Positions 24,161-31,678 of a DNA stretch of 38,453 bases are shown one piece after another. A program made the translations under genes and the position numbers. Below the pieces are notes generated by a model. That model worked only from the letters and a program-made list of their open reading frames with translations, made no database searches and was not told the origin of the DNA. The stretch lies in assembly GCA_003696105.1 (NCBI GenBank), contig RFGE01000360.1:1-38453 (forward strand), in the 5' to 3' direction. This DNA comes from Deltaproteobacteria bacterium. Its GTDB lineage: Bacteria > Myxococcota_A > Polyangia > Haliangiales > J016. How positions within the stretch are numbered: position 1 is the stretch's first letter; each line of letters begins with the position of its first letter.

Positions 24161-25240
24161 TTGACCACGTCGATCAACGCAGCCCTCGGCGTCACGTTCC
24201 TCGCGCTCGCGGTCCTCGCGACCGCGCTGATGTACCAGTTCTGGGGCTATCCGTACGACAAGGAGGCGCGCAAGAGCGCCTGTCCCCAGTGGAAGATGAA
24301 CATTCACCGCGGCGTCGGCTTCGCGTACGCGCTCGTGTACGTGGTGCTCATGGTGCAGATGGTGCCGCGGATGTGGCAGTACCAGGTCGAATTTCCCGCC
24401 CGCACCGTCGCGCACATGATGCTCGGCATCACGATCGGTGTGCTGCTCCTCATCAAGATCTCGATCTTGCGGTTCTGGCGCCACTTCGAGGAGTGGATGC
24501 CGTTTCTCGGCACGGCCTTGCTTCTGTGTACCTTCCTGCTCACGGGCCTGTCGCTGCCGTTCGTCTACAAGGTCAAGCGCCTCGAGGCGCGCGCGCCGGG
24601 CGGCGGCGCGTTCTCCGCGGAATCCCGCGCGCGCGTCGCCCGCCTGCTCGGCAACGTCGACATGGGGCCGGACGCCAATCCCGGCGCGCTGGCGACCGAG
24701 ACCGCGCTGCGTCGCGGCCGGTCGGTGTTGTTGCGAAAGTGCGTCCAGTGCCACGACCTCAAGACGATCATCTCCAAACCGAGGACGCCCGCCGACTGGT
24801 ACCGCACGGTCGTCCGCATGGCCGACAAGCCGACGCTCGGCGAACCGATCGACGCGCGCGACCAGCGCGAGGTCACCGCATTCCTCGTGGCGATCACCCC
24901 GGACCTGCAGCGGTCCGCGAAACGAAAGCGCGAGGACGCGCTCGCCCGCCGCGCGGCCGAACACGCCGCCAAGCGCGTCACCGCCACACCTGCACAGTCA
25001 GCCGCGGCGACGGCCGCGGTCGACCCGGCCGACGCCAAGGCGACCTTCGAGCGCGTCTGCTCCCAGTGCCACGAGTGGACCGACATCGCCGAGGAGGAGC
25101 CCGAGTCGGTCGAAGATGTGGACGACCTGATCGAACGCATGGTCGGCAACGGACTCGAAGCACCGGCCGAGGACCTCGCCAAGGTGCGCTGGCATCTCAT
25201 GCACACGTATGTCCGCGACGCCGCCCCCGCGCAGCCGTAA
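24161..25240 (+). CDS. Membrane cytochrome: four-helix b-type domain fused to diheme cytochrome c
   Basis: The 359-aa protein has four predicted membrane segments (about residues 5-27, 43-63, 75-95 and 106-125). His residues in NIHRGVGFAY and VAHMMLGIT are placed like axial heme ligands of a b561-type four-helix bundle. Two cytochrome c motifs follow: CVQCH (Cys194-His198) and CSQCH (Cys300-His304), in a basic/Ala-rich linker context. The start is TTG 24161, chosen because GGAGG (24152-24156) is 4 bp upstream; a GTG at 24140 lacks a site. Together with the P460 lipoprotein it looks like an electron-transfer pair at the membrane (inference). I do not recognise an exact family for the fusion. 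Confidence 0.8.
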   Translation: MTTSINAALGVTFLALAVLATALMYQFWGYPYDKEARKSACPQWKMNIHRGVGFAYALVYVVLMVQMVPRMWQYQVEFPARTVAHMMLGITIGVLLLIKISILRFWRHFEEWMPFLGTALLLCTFLLTGLSLPFVYKVKRLEARAPGGGAFSAESRARVARLLGNVDMGPDANPGALATETALRRGRSVLLRKCVQCHDLKTIISKPRTPADWYRTVVRMADKPTLGEPIDARDQREVTAFLVAITPDLQRSAKRKREDALARRAAEHAAKRVTATPAQSAAATAAVDPADAKATFERVCSQCHEWTDIAEEEPESVEDVDDLIERMVGNGLEAPAEDLAKVRWHLMHTYVRDAAPAQP

Positions 25241-25270
25241 CGGCGCCGTCGCCGCACCCAGTTGGCGCGC

Positions 25271-25310
25271 GAAAAAGTGGCCGGGAGGGCGGCGGAGCAC
25301 ACTCCCGGCC
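25271..25310 (-). terminator. Intrinsic terminator of the 261-aa secreted-protein gene
   Basis: Arms GGCCGGGAG (25279-25287) and CTCCCGGCC (25302-25310) form a perfect 9-bp stem with a 14-nt loop. On the minus strand a TTTTT run (complement of 25272-25276) follows directly. It lies 35 bp after the stop at 25345 and also separates that gene from the plus-strand cytochrome gene. Confidence 0.8.
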
Positions 25311-25344
25311 GGACGGCCACGCGGCGAAGCTGCGTCGAACCGCG

Positions 25345-26130
25345 TTACGGAACGCGAGCCCCCGTGAAGCCGGTGCGGATCACGACCGTGGCACCGAGGA
25401 CGAGCGCTTCGAGGTCCCCATCCATGTCCGGATCGCCGGCCCATAGACACCCGCCGGCGTAGCCGGTCGTCACCAGGCCGGCCTCCATCGCGACGGCATT
25501 CCAGTCGCCGCCGTCAGCGGAGCCGACGGTCACCAGATCGGCGTCGGCAACGGATGCCGCCAGCAGCGCGCAGTTGACGCCGTTGGTGGCGACGCCCGCC
25601 CCCAGATACAGCCGGAACGAGTCGCCCGCCTCCCCGATCACGCCGAACCGATCGACCTCCGACACGATCACGTCACCGTCACACACCGGTTGACACTCCT
25701 CGTTCGGCGTGCCCGGCCCGCACGACGCCGGGTCGGGATCGACGAGGTCTCCCGCACACGACTGCGTCGGCAGCGTCACGATCATCCGATGCTCGTACCG
25801 GGTGTTTTGTTGGCGGACGGTCACCGTCTGCGGCCACGCCTCGCTCGGACACAGGATGTCGGGACGCGCGCAGTCCAGATCGAACGTCAGCGGATGGCCG
25901 TCATGCGTGATCTCGACGACCCCGCCGGCTGCCCCCAGCGTCCGTTCGTACACCGCGCCGCCGATCGTGATCGTCACGTCGAGCGTATCGTCGTACGTGA
26001 TCGCCCACGTCCCCTCGACGTTCGGCGCCGGCGACTGCGAGTTCGCGGCGCAACCATCGCCGCGGGCCCCCATGACGAACGGCAATGCGAGCGCCATCCA
26101 TACGATCGACGGGCGTGACGTGCGGTTCAC
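25345..26130 (-). CDS. Secreted or lipid-anchored protein of unknown function
   Basis: The 261-aa precursor has a signal-like N terminus (residues 1-25) followed by a Cys at 27 in RGDGCAANS. This is not a canonical lipobox, so lipidation is uncertain. The body is beta-rich: NVEGTWAITYDDTLDVTITIGG resembles a lipocalin/calycin-like opening strand. Further Cys pairs appear (LDCARPDILC, SCAGDL, SCGPG, ECQPVC). A GTG at 26130 is chosen because GGAGG (26136-26140) stands 5 bp upstream. A strong intrinsic terminator follows. I do not recognise the family; a small extracellular protein with disulfides is the safest description. No enzyme motif is seen. Confidence 0.7.
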   Translation of the reverse strand: MNRTSRPSIVWMALALPFVMGARGDGCAANSQSPAPNVEGTWAITYDDTLDVTITIGGAVYERTLGAAGGVVEITHDGHPLTFDLDCARPDILCPSEAWPQTVTVRQQNTRYEHRMIVTLPTQSCAGDLVDPDPASCGPGTPNEECQPVCDGDVIVSEVDRFGVIGEAGDSFRLYLGAGVATNGVNCALLAASVADADLVTVGSADGGDWNAVAMEAGLVTTGYAGGCLWAGDPDMDGDLEALVLGATVVIRTGFTGARVP

Positions 26131-26410
26131 GGGTTCCTCCTTGGGCTCCAGAGCGGCACGGCCACGCGGGGTCGAGAGCAAATACGGTGCCATCGCCAAC
26201 CCCGCGGACGCCGGCGACCGCCGGTGGATAACGCGACAGTCGCCGCGACGCCGTGTGGGATTGCGCGACAGCCGCGCCCCGCGCCCGGGCGTGGCCGCGC
26301 GCCCCCGACCGGGTGCGCGATTGCGGCTTGCAGACCGCACATCGCCGCGGCGGCGTCACGGCGAATTGCGCAGTTGCCGGCTGGCCCACTGCCTGCAATC
26401 CCCCTTCGAC

Positions 26411-26782
26411 GTGCAGATCTTCGTCGATTTCGTCCGAGCCACCGGCCTGTACGAGGCCGCGCACGAACCGAGCTGGATCGATCCGGAGACGCCGACCCGC
26501 GTGCTGGCGGCCCCTGGGTTTCTGCGCGCGTCGGGTCTGCAGGTCGTGGCCAGCCGCCGGCGCATCTATCACGTCGAGTCGGCGACGTTCTTGCCTCCGG
26601 TGTCGTTCCGCGACGCGGAGGTCCGCGACGGCGATACGGTCATCGTCGTCAACAGCGACGATCCGCTGTTCGACGACGCCGGCGCCGTCCGCGCTCTGTG
26701 GCAGGTCACCGGTGGAGCCGACCGGTGCCTGCGTTCGATCGGCGACCGGGGCGCCCGAGCGCCCTCGCACGCAACATCGTAG
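26411..26782 (+). CDS. Small hypothetical protein, 123 aa
   Basis: The reading frame from GTG 26411 has G/C-biased third positions like its neighbours. The product starts VQIFVDFVRATGLYEAAHEPSW and contains RRRIYHVESATFLPPVSFRD and DTVIVVNSDDPLFDDAGAV. A strong intrinsic terminator sits 35 bp after the stop, supporting a real transcript. No signal peptide, membrane segment or known motif is visible. The start is uncertain, since in-frame codons continue upstream without a better start. It is convergent with the trypsin-like protease gene. The function is unknown. Confidence 0.6.
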   Translation: MQIFVDFVRATGLYEAAHEPSWIDPETPTRVLAAPGFLRASGLQVVASRRRIYHVESATFLPPVSFRDAEVRDGDTVIVVNSDDPLFDDAGAVRALWQVTGGADRCLRSIGDRGARAPSHATS

Positions 26783-26816
26783 CGCGAGAACCGAAGGGGC
26801 ATACGGGGATCGCAGG

Positions 26817-26863
26817 CCCGCGCCGTCCGGATCGCACGCCCGGGCGGCGCGGGTCACTTTTTT
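26817..26863 (+). terminator. Intrinsic terminator after the 123-aa gene
   Basis: Arms CCCGCGCCG (26817-26825) and CGGCGCGGG (26845-26853) form a perfect 9-bp stem. TCAC then TTTTTT (26858-26863) follows on the plus strand. The T-run overlaps the last codons of the convergent protease gene (its final Lys codons), so the end signals of the two genes are interleaved. Confidence 0.78.
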
Positions 26864-28290
26864 GTGCGCGGTCGCGCCCGCGGACACGCGCGCGACCGCC
26901 GGGACAACCCGAGGGCGACCGCGCACGCGAAAGCGAGTGCGCCGGCGAAAGGCGGCGTGTCGCCGGCGCGGCAACCGCAACCGCCGGGCTGCGGCAGGCA
27001 CACGCGAACCGCTCCGCCGCGCGCGCGCTGGCACGTGTCGCCGTCGCCGCAGTCCGAATCGGCCGCGCACTTGTTCGCGCAGATGCGCGCGTTCGTGTCG
27101 TCGTCGACGACGACGCACAGCTCCTCGACGCACTCGCTGTCGGCCGTGCACGGCCAGCCCTGGGCTCCCGGCGACGGTGCCTCGTAGCGACACACTCCGT
27201 CGCCGCAAAACATGTCGGCCGGGCAATCGCCGTCGGTCGAGCAGTCCGTCGAGCAATACGTCGCGCGCGGATCGTCGACGCCGCCGATGCACGCGCCGTC
27301 TATGCACGACGTGTCGAATTCGCACGGCTCGCCGACCGCTTGCGTGGGATGGCAATCGCGGTCCGGCGCCGGACAGTCGTCTTCGGCCGCCTCGCACACG
27401 CCGTCGTAGTCGCAGTGCGGCGGGCAGTCGCGGTCGGTTGCCAGCGCGTCGCACGCGTCCGAGCACACGCCGTCCGCTTCACACGGACAATCCGGGTCCG
27501 GGGCTCCGCAGTTCGCCGCGCACAGGCCGTCGGCGTCGCACGCCGGATCGGCGTCCTCGTACAGCGCGACGTAGGTGTCGATCCAGTCCGCGTACACGTC
27601 CACCCGCGTGTCGATACCGATCTCGGCGCAGTCCGCGTCGCCGCGCGACGTGACGCCGGCGAGCACCTCGACCCCGTCGACCAGGACGAATGCCGGACCG
27701 CCGGAGTCACCGAAGCAGGTCTGCGCGGGGGCGCTCGCGTACGCGAAGTCGAGCGCGTCGAAGTTCGAGATTGCGGCGATGCCCTCGCGTTTGCGGCCAC
27801 CGCCGCCGCCGTTCGGATCGGTCACGCCGTAGCCGACGAGGCGCACCTCGCGACCGAGCCACGATGCGTCGAACGCGGTGCGGTTGACCGGCCACGGCCG
27901 CACGGGCGCGGGAGCAGCGAGGACGAGCAGCGCGATGTCGTTCGACCCGCCGTCGTACTCGGCGTGTACGACTCCATCGACGACCGGGATCGGCACGCCG
28001 GACGCGGCGTGCTCGCCCACCTTGATCCACATGTCTGGAATCTCGGCGGGGTCGACGCAGTGCGCCGCCGTGACGACGATGTGCGGCGACACGACGGTGC
28101 CGGTGCAAAACGAGCTGCCGCCGAAAGACAGCGCAACGACGCCAAAGTCGTACGGATCGGCTTCGCCGTTGACGATCGCCGCCCGCCGCGCCGCGGGAGA
28201 CGCGCCGCCTGCATCTGCCGCGCAGCCGGCGGCGGCGATCGTCGCTGCCGCCGCGCACGCCGCGAGCGCCGGGTGTACCGAGCCGCCCAT
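26854..28290 (-). CDS. Secreted trypsin-like serine protease with Cys-rich region and MYXO-CTERM-type tail
   Basis: The 478-aa protein starts with a lipoprotein-like signal (Cys23 in AAAGCAAD). Its peptidase S1 domain shows IVNGEADPYDFGVVAL, then the triad: His77 in VVTAAHCV, Asp118 in SNDIALLVL and Ser196 in CFGDSGGPA. A Cys-rich linker follows (DADGLCAANCGAPDPDC, CDYDGVC and many spaced Cys), resembling Dickkopf/EGF-like disulfide modules seen in myxobacterial surface proteins. The C terminus reads GGCGCRAGDTPP, then a hydrophobic stretch and RRSR, which is a MYXO-CTERM-type sorting signal for surface anchoring. It should act outside the cell. The substrate is unknown, but all catalytic residues are intact. 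Confidence 0.9.
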   Translation of the reverse strand: MGGSVHPALAACAAAATIAAAGCAADAGGASPAARRAAIVNGEADPYDFGVVALSFGGSSFCTGTVVSPHIVVTAAHCVDPAEIPDMWIKVGEHAASGVPIPVVDGVVHAEYDGGSNDIALLVLAAPAPVRPWPVNRTAFDASWLGREVRLVGYGVTDPNGGGGGRKREGIAAISNFDALDFAYASAPAQTCFGDSGGPAFVLVDGVEVLAGVTSRGDADCAEIGIDTRVDVYADWIDTYVALYEDADPACDADGLCAANCGAPDPDCPCEADGVCSDACDALATDRDCPPHCDYDGVCEAAEDDCPAPDRDCHPTQAVGEPCEFDTSCIDGACIGGVDDPRATYCSTDCSTDGDCPADMFCGDGVCRYEAPSPGAQGWPCTADSECVEELCVVVDDDTNARICANKCAADSDCGDGDTCQRARGGAVRVCLPQPGGCGCRAGDTPPFAGALAFACAVALGLSRRSRACPRARPRTKK

Positions 28291-28350
28291 CCCGATCCCC
28301 AGCGTAACGGAGTTCCCGCGCGCGCGACACCGCAGAGCGACACCACGCGG

Positions 28351-29052
28351 TCATACCCCGTCGGGAAACAGCGGCAGGGTGCCGCGCGGCTCCTGTCGCT
28401 CGATGCACCGCGGCGAGTCGTTCGCCGGCGAGTTGACCAGCGGAGACACGGGATAGGCCTCGAGCGCGCCATCCGGGCAAGGCGACAGCAGCGCCGACAG
28501 CGCTTCGGCATCGAACCGATCGTGGTCGAGCCACACGTCGTGCGCATCCGCGGGGAGGATGGCCGGCATGCGATCGTGGATCGGTGCCACGTCGCGGTTC
28601 GGCCGCGTCGTCACGATCGCGCACGTGCGCACCAACTCGCCATCCGGCGCCATCCAGCAGTCCCATAGGCCGGCCATCGCGAACGGCCGGCCCGAACGGT
28701 CGCGGATATACATTGGGATCTTGCGGCGGCCATCGCGACGCCACTCGTAGAACCCGTCGGCCAGCACGAGACAGCGCCGCTTGCGAAACGCGTCGCGAAA
28801 CGCGCGGCGCGTCGCGACGGTCTCGGCGCGAGCGTTGATGAGCCGTCCCGGACGCGGGCGGTCGGCCCACGACGGGATCAAGCCCCACTGGAACAACTCG
28901 AGCGTGCGGCGGGCGCCACCGCCGGTGACGACCGGTACGGGCCGCGTGGGCGCCAGGTTGTAGCTCGGGCGGTAGTCGGAAGCGACCGCGTCCAGCCCGA
29001 ACGCCTCGGCCAGGACGTCGGCGGGAGCGGTGGATGTGAACCGGCCGCACAC
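28351..29052 (-). CDS. yedK: SRAP (SOS response-associated peptidase) protein, YedK/HMCES family
   Basis: The 233-aa protein carries the SRAP fold, which crosslinks to abasic sites in single-stranded DNA to protect them. The active Cys2 follows the start directly (GTG-TGC-GGC; residues CGRF), as required because Met1 is removed. Other conserved residues are Asn32 in YNLAPT, Asn73 and Glu76 in INARAET, Glu103 in ADGFYEWRR, and His159 in PIHDRMP. This supports choosing GTG 29052 over the upstream start at 29088, which would bury the Cys. It stands alone between the protease and the metalloprotease-like gene, 61 and 75 bp away. Family assignment is secure. Confidence 0.94.
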   Translation of the reverse strand: MCGRFTSTAPADVLAEAFGLDAVASDYRPSYNLAPTRPVPVVTGGGARRTLELFQWGLIPSWADRPRPGRLINARAETVATRRAFRDAFRKRRCLVLADGFYEWRRDGRRKIPMYIRDRSGRPFAMAGLWDCWMAPDGELVRTCAIVTTRPNRDVAPIHDRMPAILPADAHDVWLDHDRFDAEALSALLSPCPDGALEAYPVSPLVNSPANDSPRCIERQEPRGTLPLFPDGV

Positions 29053-29127
29053 GCCGGGAGCGTAGCCGCGCGAACGCCCGCACGCCACTGCAGGTGTGCG
29101 AGCGCTCGCGGCCGTCGCCGGCCCGGC

Positions 29128-30642
29128 CTACGCCCGGCCGTGGCGCCGCCGTCGCGCGCCGAGGACCAGGCACGCGATCGCGAGCCACCAGGTCGCGCCC
29201 GCGGTCCCGCCGCCGCCGACCGAGCACCCGCCACCCACCGTGCCATCGCCGGAGCCGTCCGCGCCAGGCCAACATACCGACTCATTGCCAGCGGTGGGCA
29301 CGCACGCGGTGCCGACCGGACAGCTGGCAGCGTCGCCCGGATCGCACAGGTCAGTGCAGTACGAATCGCTGCCGTTGGACAGGCACAGGCCCGAGTCGCA
29401 GTCGGCCGCGTCGTCGCAGCGGCAACCGATGTCACCACAACCGCCGCCGCCGTTGTCGCCGCCGCCGCCGTTGTCGCCGCCGCCGCCGTTGTCGCCGCCG
29501 CCGCCGTTGTCGCCGCCGCCGCCGCCATTGTCGGGCGTGCACGCGCCGGCGTCGCAGCGGTAGCCGGCCGGGCAGTCGTTGTCGTCGGCGCACTGGTCGC
29601 CCGTGTCCGGCTCGGACACCGTCACGCGGACGGTCGCCGTGGACACGTCCGCGGCGTCGTACGCCTTCACCTCCACCGTGTGCTGGCCCGGAGCGATGTC
29701 TGGCGGCGTGTTGAACACGTAGGGCGGCACCGTGAGCGTGTCGACCAGCGCGCCGTCGATGTGCAGTTCGACGCGCTCCACTCCGGTGTCGTCCGTCGCG
29801 GTGACGCGGACGAAGAACCCGGGATCGACCGTCGAGTTGTCCGCCGGCTCGTCGATGCGCACGTCGGGCGGGACGCCGGGACCGGAAGGCCCGAGCGCCG
29901 CCATGAGCATCTGGTACGAGTTCTGCGTCGATCCGCCGCACTGGCACGACCGCGCGCTGAACTCGCCACAACGTGCGTCGATGTCCTGGAACGACTTCGG
30001 GCCACAGCCAGACAGGTAGGTCATCGGGTCCTCGCACAGGTACTCGTGGTCGAGCCCGAACGAGTGGGCCGACTCCTGTGCCACCGTCTCGCACAGGGAC
30101 CGGTATGCGTTGCCGTACACCTCCGCGAACGAGAACACGATCGAGCGCTCGATGATCCCGCAACTAAACGGCGACACGCCGCCTACTCCGGACTGCATGC
30201 CGATGTCTTGCGGCCGCCCGGCGGTGACCGCCTCGATGTGGTCGACGTCGCCCGGGTCCTCCGTCGTAACCGTGATGTTGAACGGCGCGAACTGCTCGCG
30301 CACGCAGTCGGCGACCTGCTGGCGCGCCGACGCGCTACCCCACGGGCGGATCGTGCTGGTGCCGCGGACGATGCTCGAGCGGTTCGTCGCGCTGTCGTTC
30401 GAACCGGGCGTGTAGGTTCCGCCGTCGAAGTTCAGGTAGAGGATGCGGTGGCGCGGCGCCGCCGTCGGCTCGGTCACCTCGTCGTCGGTGAGCACGTAGA
30501 TGCCGCGCGGCAGCTGCCCCGGCGCCGCCGGCGATCCGACGACCGCTTCCTGCGCCTGGCCCACGGCGGCCGGCTGCAGTTCCTCGGCACACGCAGGCAG
30601 ACAACACACAGCGGACAAAACGATTGCGCGAGCACGCAGCAT
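29128..30642 (-). CDS. Secreted metalloprotease-like protein with Ig-like domain, DNGGGG repeats and MYXO-CTERM-type tail
   Basis: The 504-aa precursor has a lipoprotein-type signal (LPAC, Cys18). The metzincin-like region reads AQESAHSFGLDHE: where HExxHxxGxxH is expected, the first position is Gln189, though Glu190, His193 and His199 remain and DPMTYL (Met207) could be the Met-turn. Activity is uncertain. An Ig-like beta domain (about 258-350) follows, then a low-complexity stretch of DNGGGG repeats, then a Cys-rich module (GCRCDDAADCDSGLC). The tail ends GGGCSVGG, a hydrophobic stretch and RRRRHGR, a MYXO-CTERM-type anchor. The start ATG 30642 has GGAGG (30651-30655) 8 bp upstream. Confidence 0.8.
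   Translation of the reverse strand: MLRARAIVLSAVCCLPACAEELQPAAVGQAQEAVVGSPAAPGQLPRGIYVLTDDEVTEPTAAPRHRILYLNFDGGTYTPGSNDSATNRSSIVRGTSTIRPWGSASARQQVADCVREQFAPFNITVTTEDPGDVDHIEAVTAGRPQDIGMQSGVGGVSPFSCGIIERSIVFSFAEVYGNAYRSLCETVAQESAHSFGLDHEYLCEDPMTYLSGCGPKSFQDIDARCGEFSARSCQCGGSTQNSYQMLMAALGPSGPGVPPDVRIDEPADNSTVDPGFFVRVTATDDTGVERVELHIDGALVDTLTVPPYVFNTPPDIAPGQHTVEVKAYDAADVSTATVRVTVSEPDTGDQCADDNDCPAGYRCDAGACTPDNGGGGGDNGGGGDNGGGGDNGGGGDNGGGGCGDIGCRCDDAADCDSGLCLSNGSDSYCTDLCDPGDAASCPVGTACVPTAGNESVCWPGADGSGDGTVGGGCSVGGGGTAGATWWLAIACLVLGARRRRHGRA
29441..29533 (-). repeat. Coding 18-bp tandem repeat in the metalloprotease-like gene
   Basis: Four exact 18-bp units (29441-29512; plus-strand unit begins CCGCCGCCGCCGTTGTCG) and one 21-bp variant (29513-29533) encode the DNGGGG linker. 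The exact units suggest recent unequal recombination or slippage. Copy number could vary between strains. It is a linker in the protein, not a CRISPR. Confidence 0.9.
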
Positions 30643-30932
30643 GCGAAGTACCTCCTCGGGTTGGACCCACCGGCGACGAGGCCGCGCCGGTGACGCATGC
30701 CACATCACATTGCGTGCCACGCAGGCGCGAACCAGAGCATCCATTCGAAATCACGCGCAGCCGCAAAACAAACGTCACCGGCCCGCGGTCCGTGCGGCGC
30801 GCGCAATCGGGGCAAAACGCCCTGCGTGCTGATACATCGGCGCATCACCCGCCGGGAAGTGCGAACGCCGCGCCGCAGCGGGCGTGCGCTCCGCACTTGT
30901 GTCGGGCCTCGGTCGGAGCGATCATCGGGCCC

Positions 30933-31520
30933 ATGAACCTGCGCCCCGCTCGCCACCGGCTGTGGATGTTGGCCCTTGCGACCGCTCTCGTCGCCGGTTC
31001 GGCCGGCTGCGTAGTGCACGCCCGCGCGGCCTACCCGGCCGAACCCCCGCCGCCGCCGCAATACGCCGAAGTCGAGTACCGCCCTGGCTACGTGTGGGTC
31101 GACGGGCGCTGGGTATGGGGCTACGGCGGCTGGCAATGGCAGCCCGGCTACTGGGTACGCGCGCGGCCGGGCTACTACTACGTCGCCGGCTACTGGGACC
31201 GCCGCGGCGGCCGCTACGTGTGGGTCGACGGCCACTGGCGCCGAGGCGCCTATCGGCCGCGCGCCGTGCGCGTCCGCGACCATCGCGGAGGGTTTCGCGG
31301 CCCCGCGACCCGGCCGAGCGGCGTGCGCGTCCGCGACCATCGCGGAGGGTTTCGCGGCCCGGCGACCCGGCCGTCGCCCGTCCGCGATCACCGGTCGCCC
31401 ACGGCGACTCCGCCGCGATCCAAGGCGCCGGCCACGCGGGCGCCCGTGCGCGATCACCGGTCCGGCAAGGGTACGAAGACGAAGGTCCGCGTACGCGACC
31501 ACCGCCCGCGCGCCGACTGA
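30933..31520 (+). CDS. YXW-repeat lipoprotein with tandem VRDHR tail
   Basis: The 195-aa precursor has a lipobox SAGC (Cys26). The middle part has Tyr/Trp-rich repeats, YVWVDGRWVWGYGGW, WQPGYWVRARPGYYY and YVWVDGHWRRG, like the YXWGXW/WxxGxW repeats of small bacterial outer-membrane-associated proteins (BcpO-like). The C-terminal third is very basic with VRDHR repeated five times, two of them inside a near-exact 57-bp tandem duplication. ATG 30933 follows a GGAGCG (30924-30929). It is divergent from the metalloprotease-like gene across a 290-bp gap. It is probably a surface or peptidoglycan-associated lipoprotein; function unknown. Confidence 0.78.
   Translation: MNLRPARHRLWMLALATALVAGSAGCVVHARAAYPAEPPPPPQYAEVEYRPGYVWVDGRWVWGYGGWQWQPGYWVRARPGYYYVAGYWDRRGGRYVWVDGHWRRGAYRPRAVRVRDHRGGFRGPATRPSGVRVRDHRGGFRGPATRPSPVRDHRSPTATPPRSKAPATRAPVRDHRSGKGTKTKVRVRDHRPRAD
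31266..31379 (+). repeat. 57-bp tandem duplication inside the YXW lipoprotein gene
   Basis: Two copies (31266-31322 and 31323-31379) differ by one internal base plus changes in the last codons. Each codes for VRVRDHRGGFRGPATRPS and one linking residue. The copies keep the frame and extend the VRDHR-containing basic tail, suggesting recent duplication. Confidence 0.85.
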
Positions 31521-31571
31521 CGTCCGCCCGCCGGCCGATGGGGCCCTGCTGGCGACCGCCGCCCGCGCCCT

Positions 31572-31660
31572 GACCGACGCCGGCCGCGACGCCGCGCCCC
31601 GATCGACGCCGGTCGAGCACGGAGCGCCCGGACCGACGCCGGCCGCGCACGGAGCGGCGC
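31572..31660. repeat. Three imperfect 29-30-bp tandem repeats in non-coding DNA
   Basis: Units at 31572-31600, 31601-31630 and 31631-31660 share a core GA(C/T)CGACGCCGG then (C/T)CG, and the last two share GCACGGAGCG. They lie between the YXW lipoprotein stop and the mscS-family stop, on neither coding strand. No gene or stem-loop accounts for them. Confidence 0.65.
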
Positions 31661-31678
31661 CAGCCGGCCGGCACAACG

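Noticed and set aside
28351-29088. Longer SRAP start at 29088
   Set aside because: It would place the essential Cys at position 14 instead of 2, which would block the active site.
29441-29533. Repeats resembling a CRISPR array
   Set aside because: There are no spacers of unique sequence; the units are contiguous and in frame as a DNGGGG protein linker.
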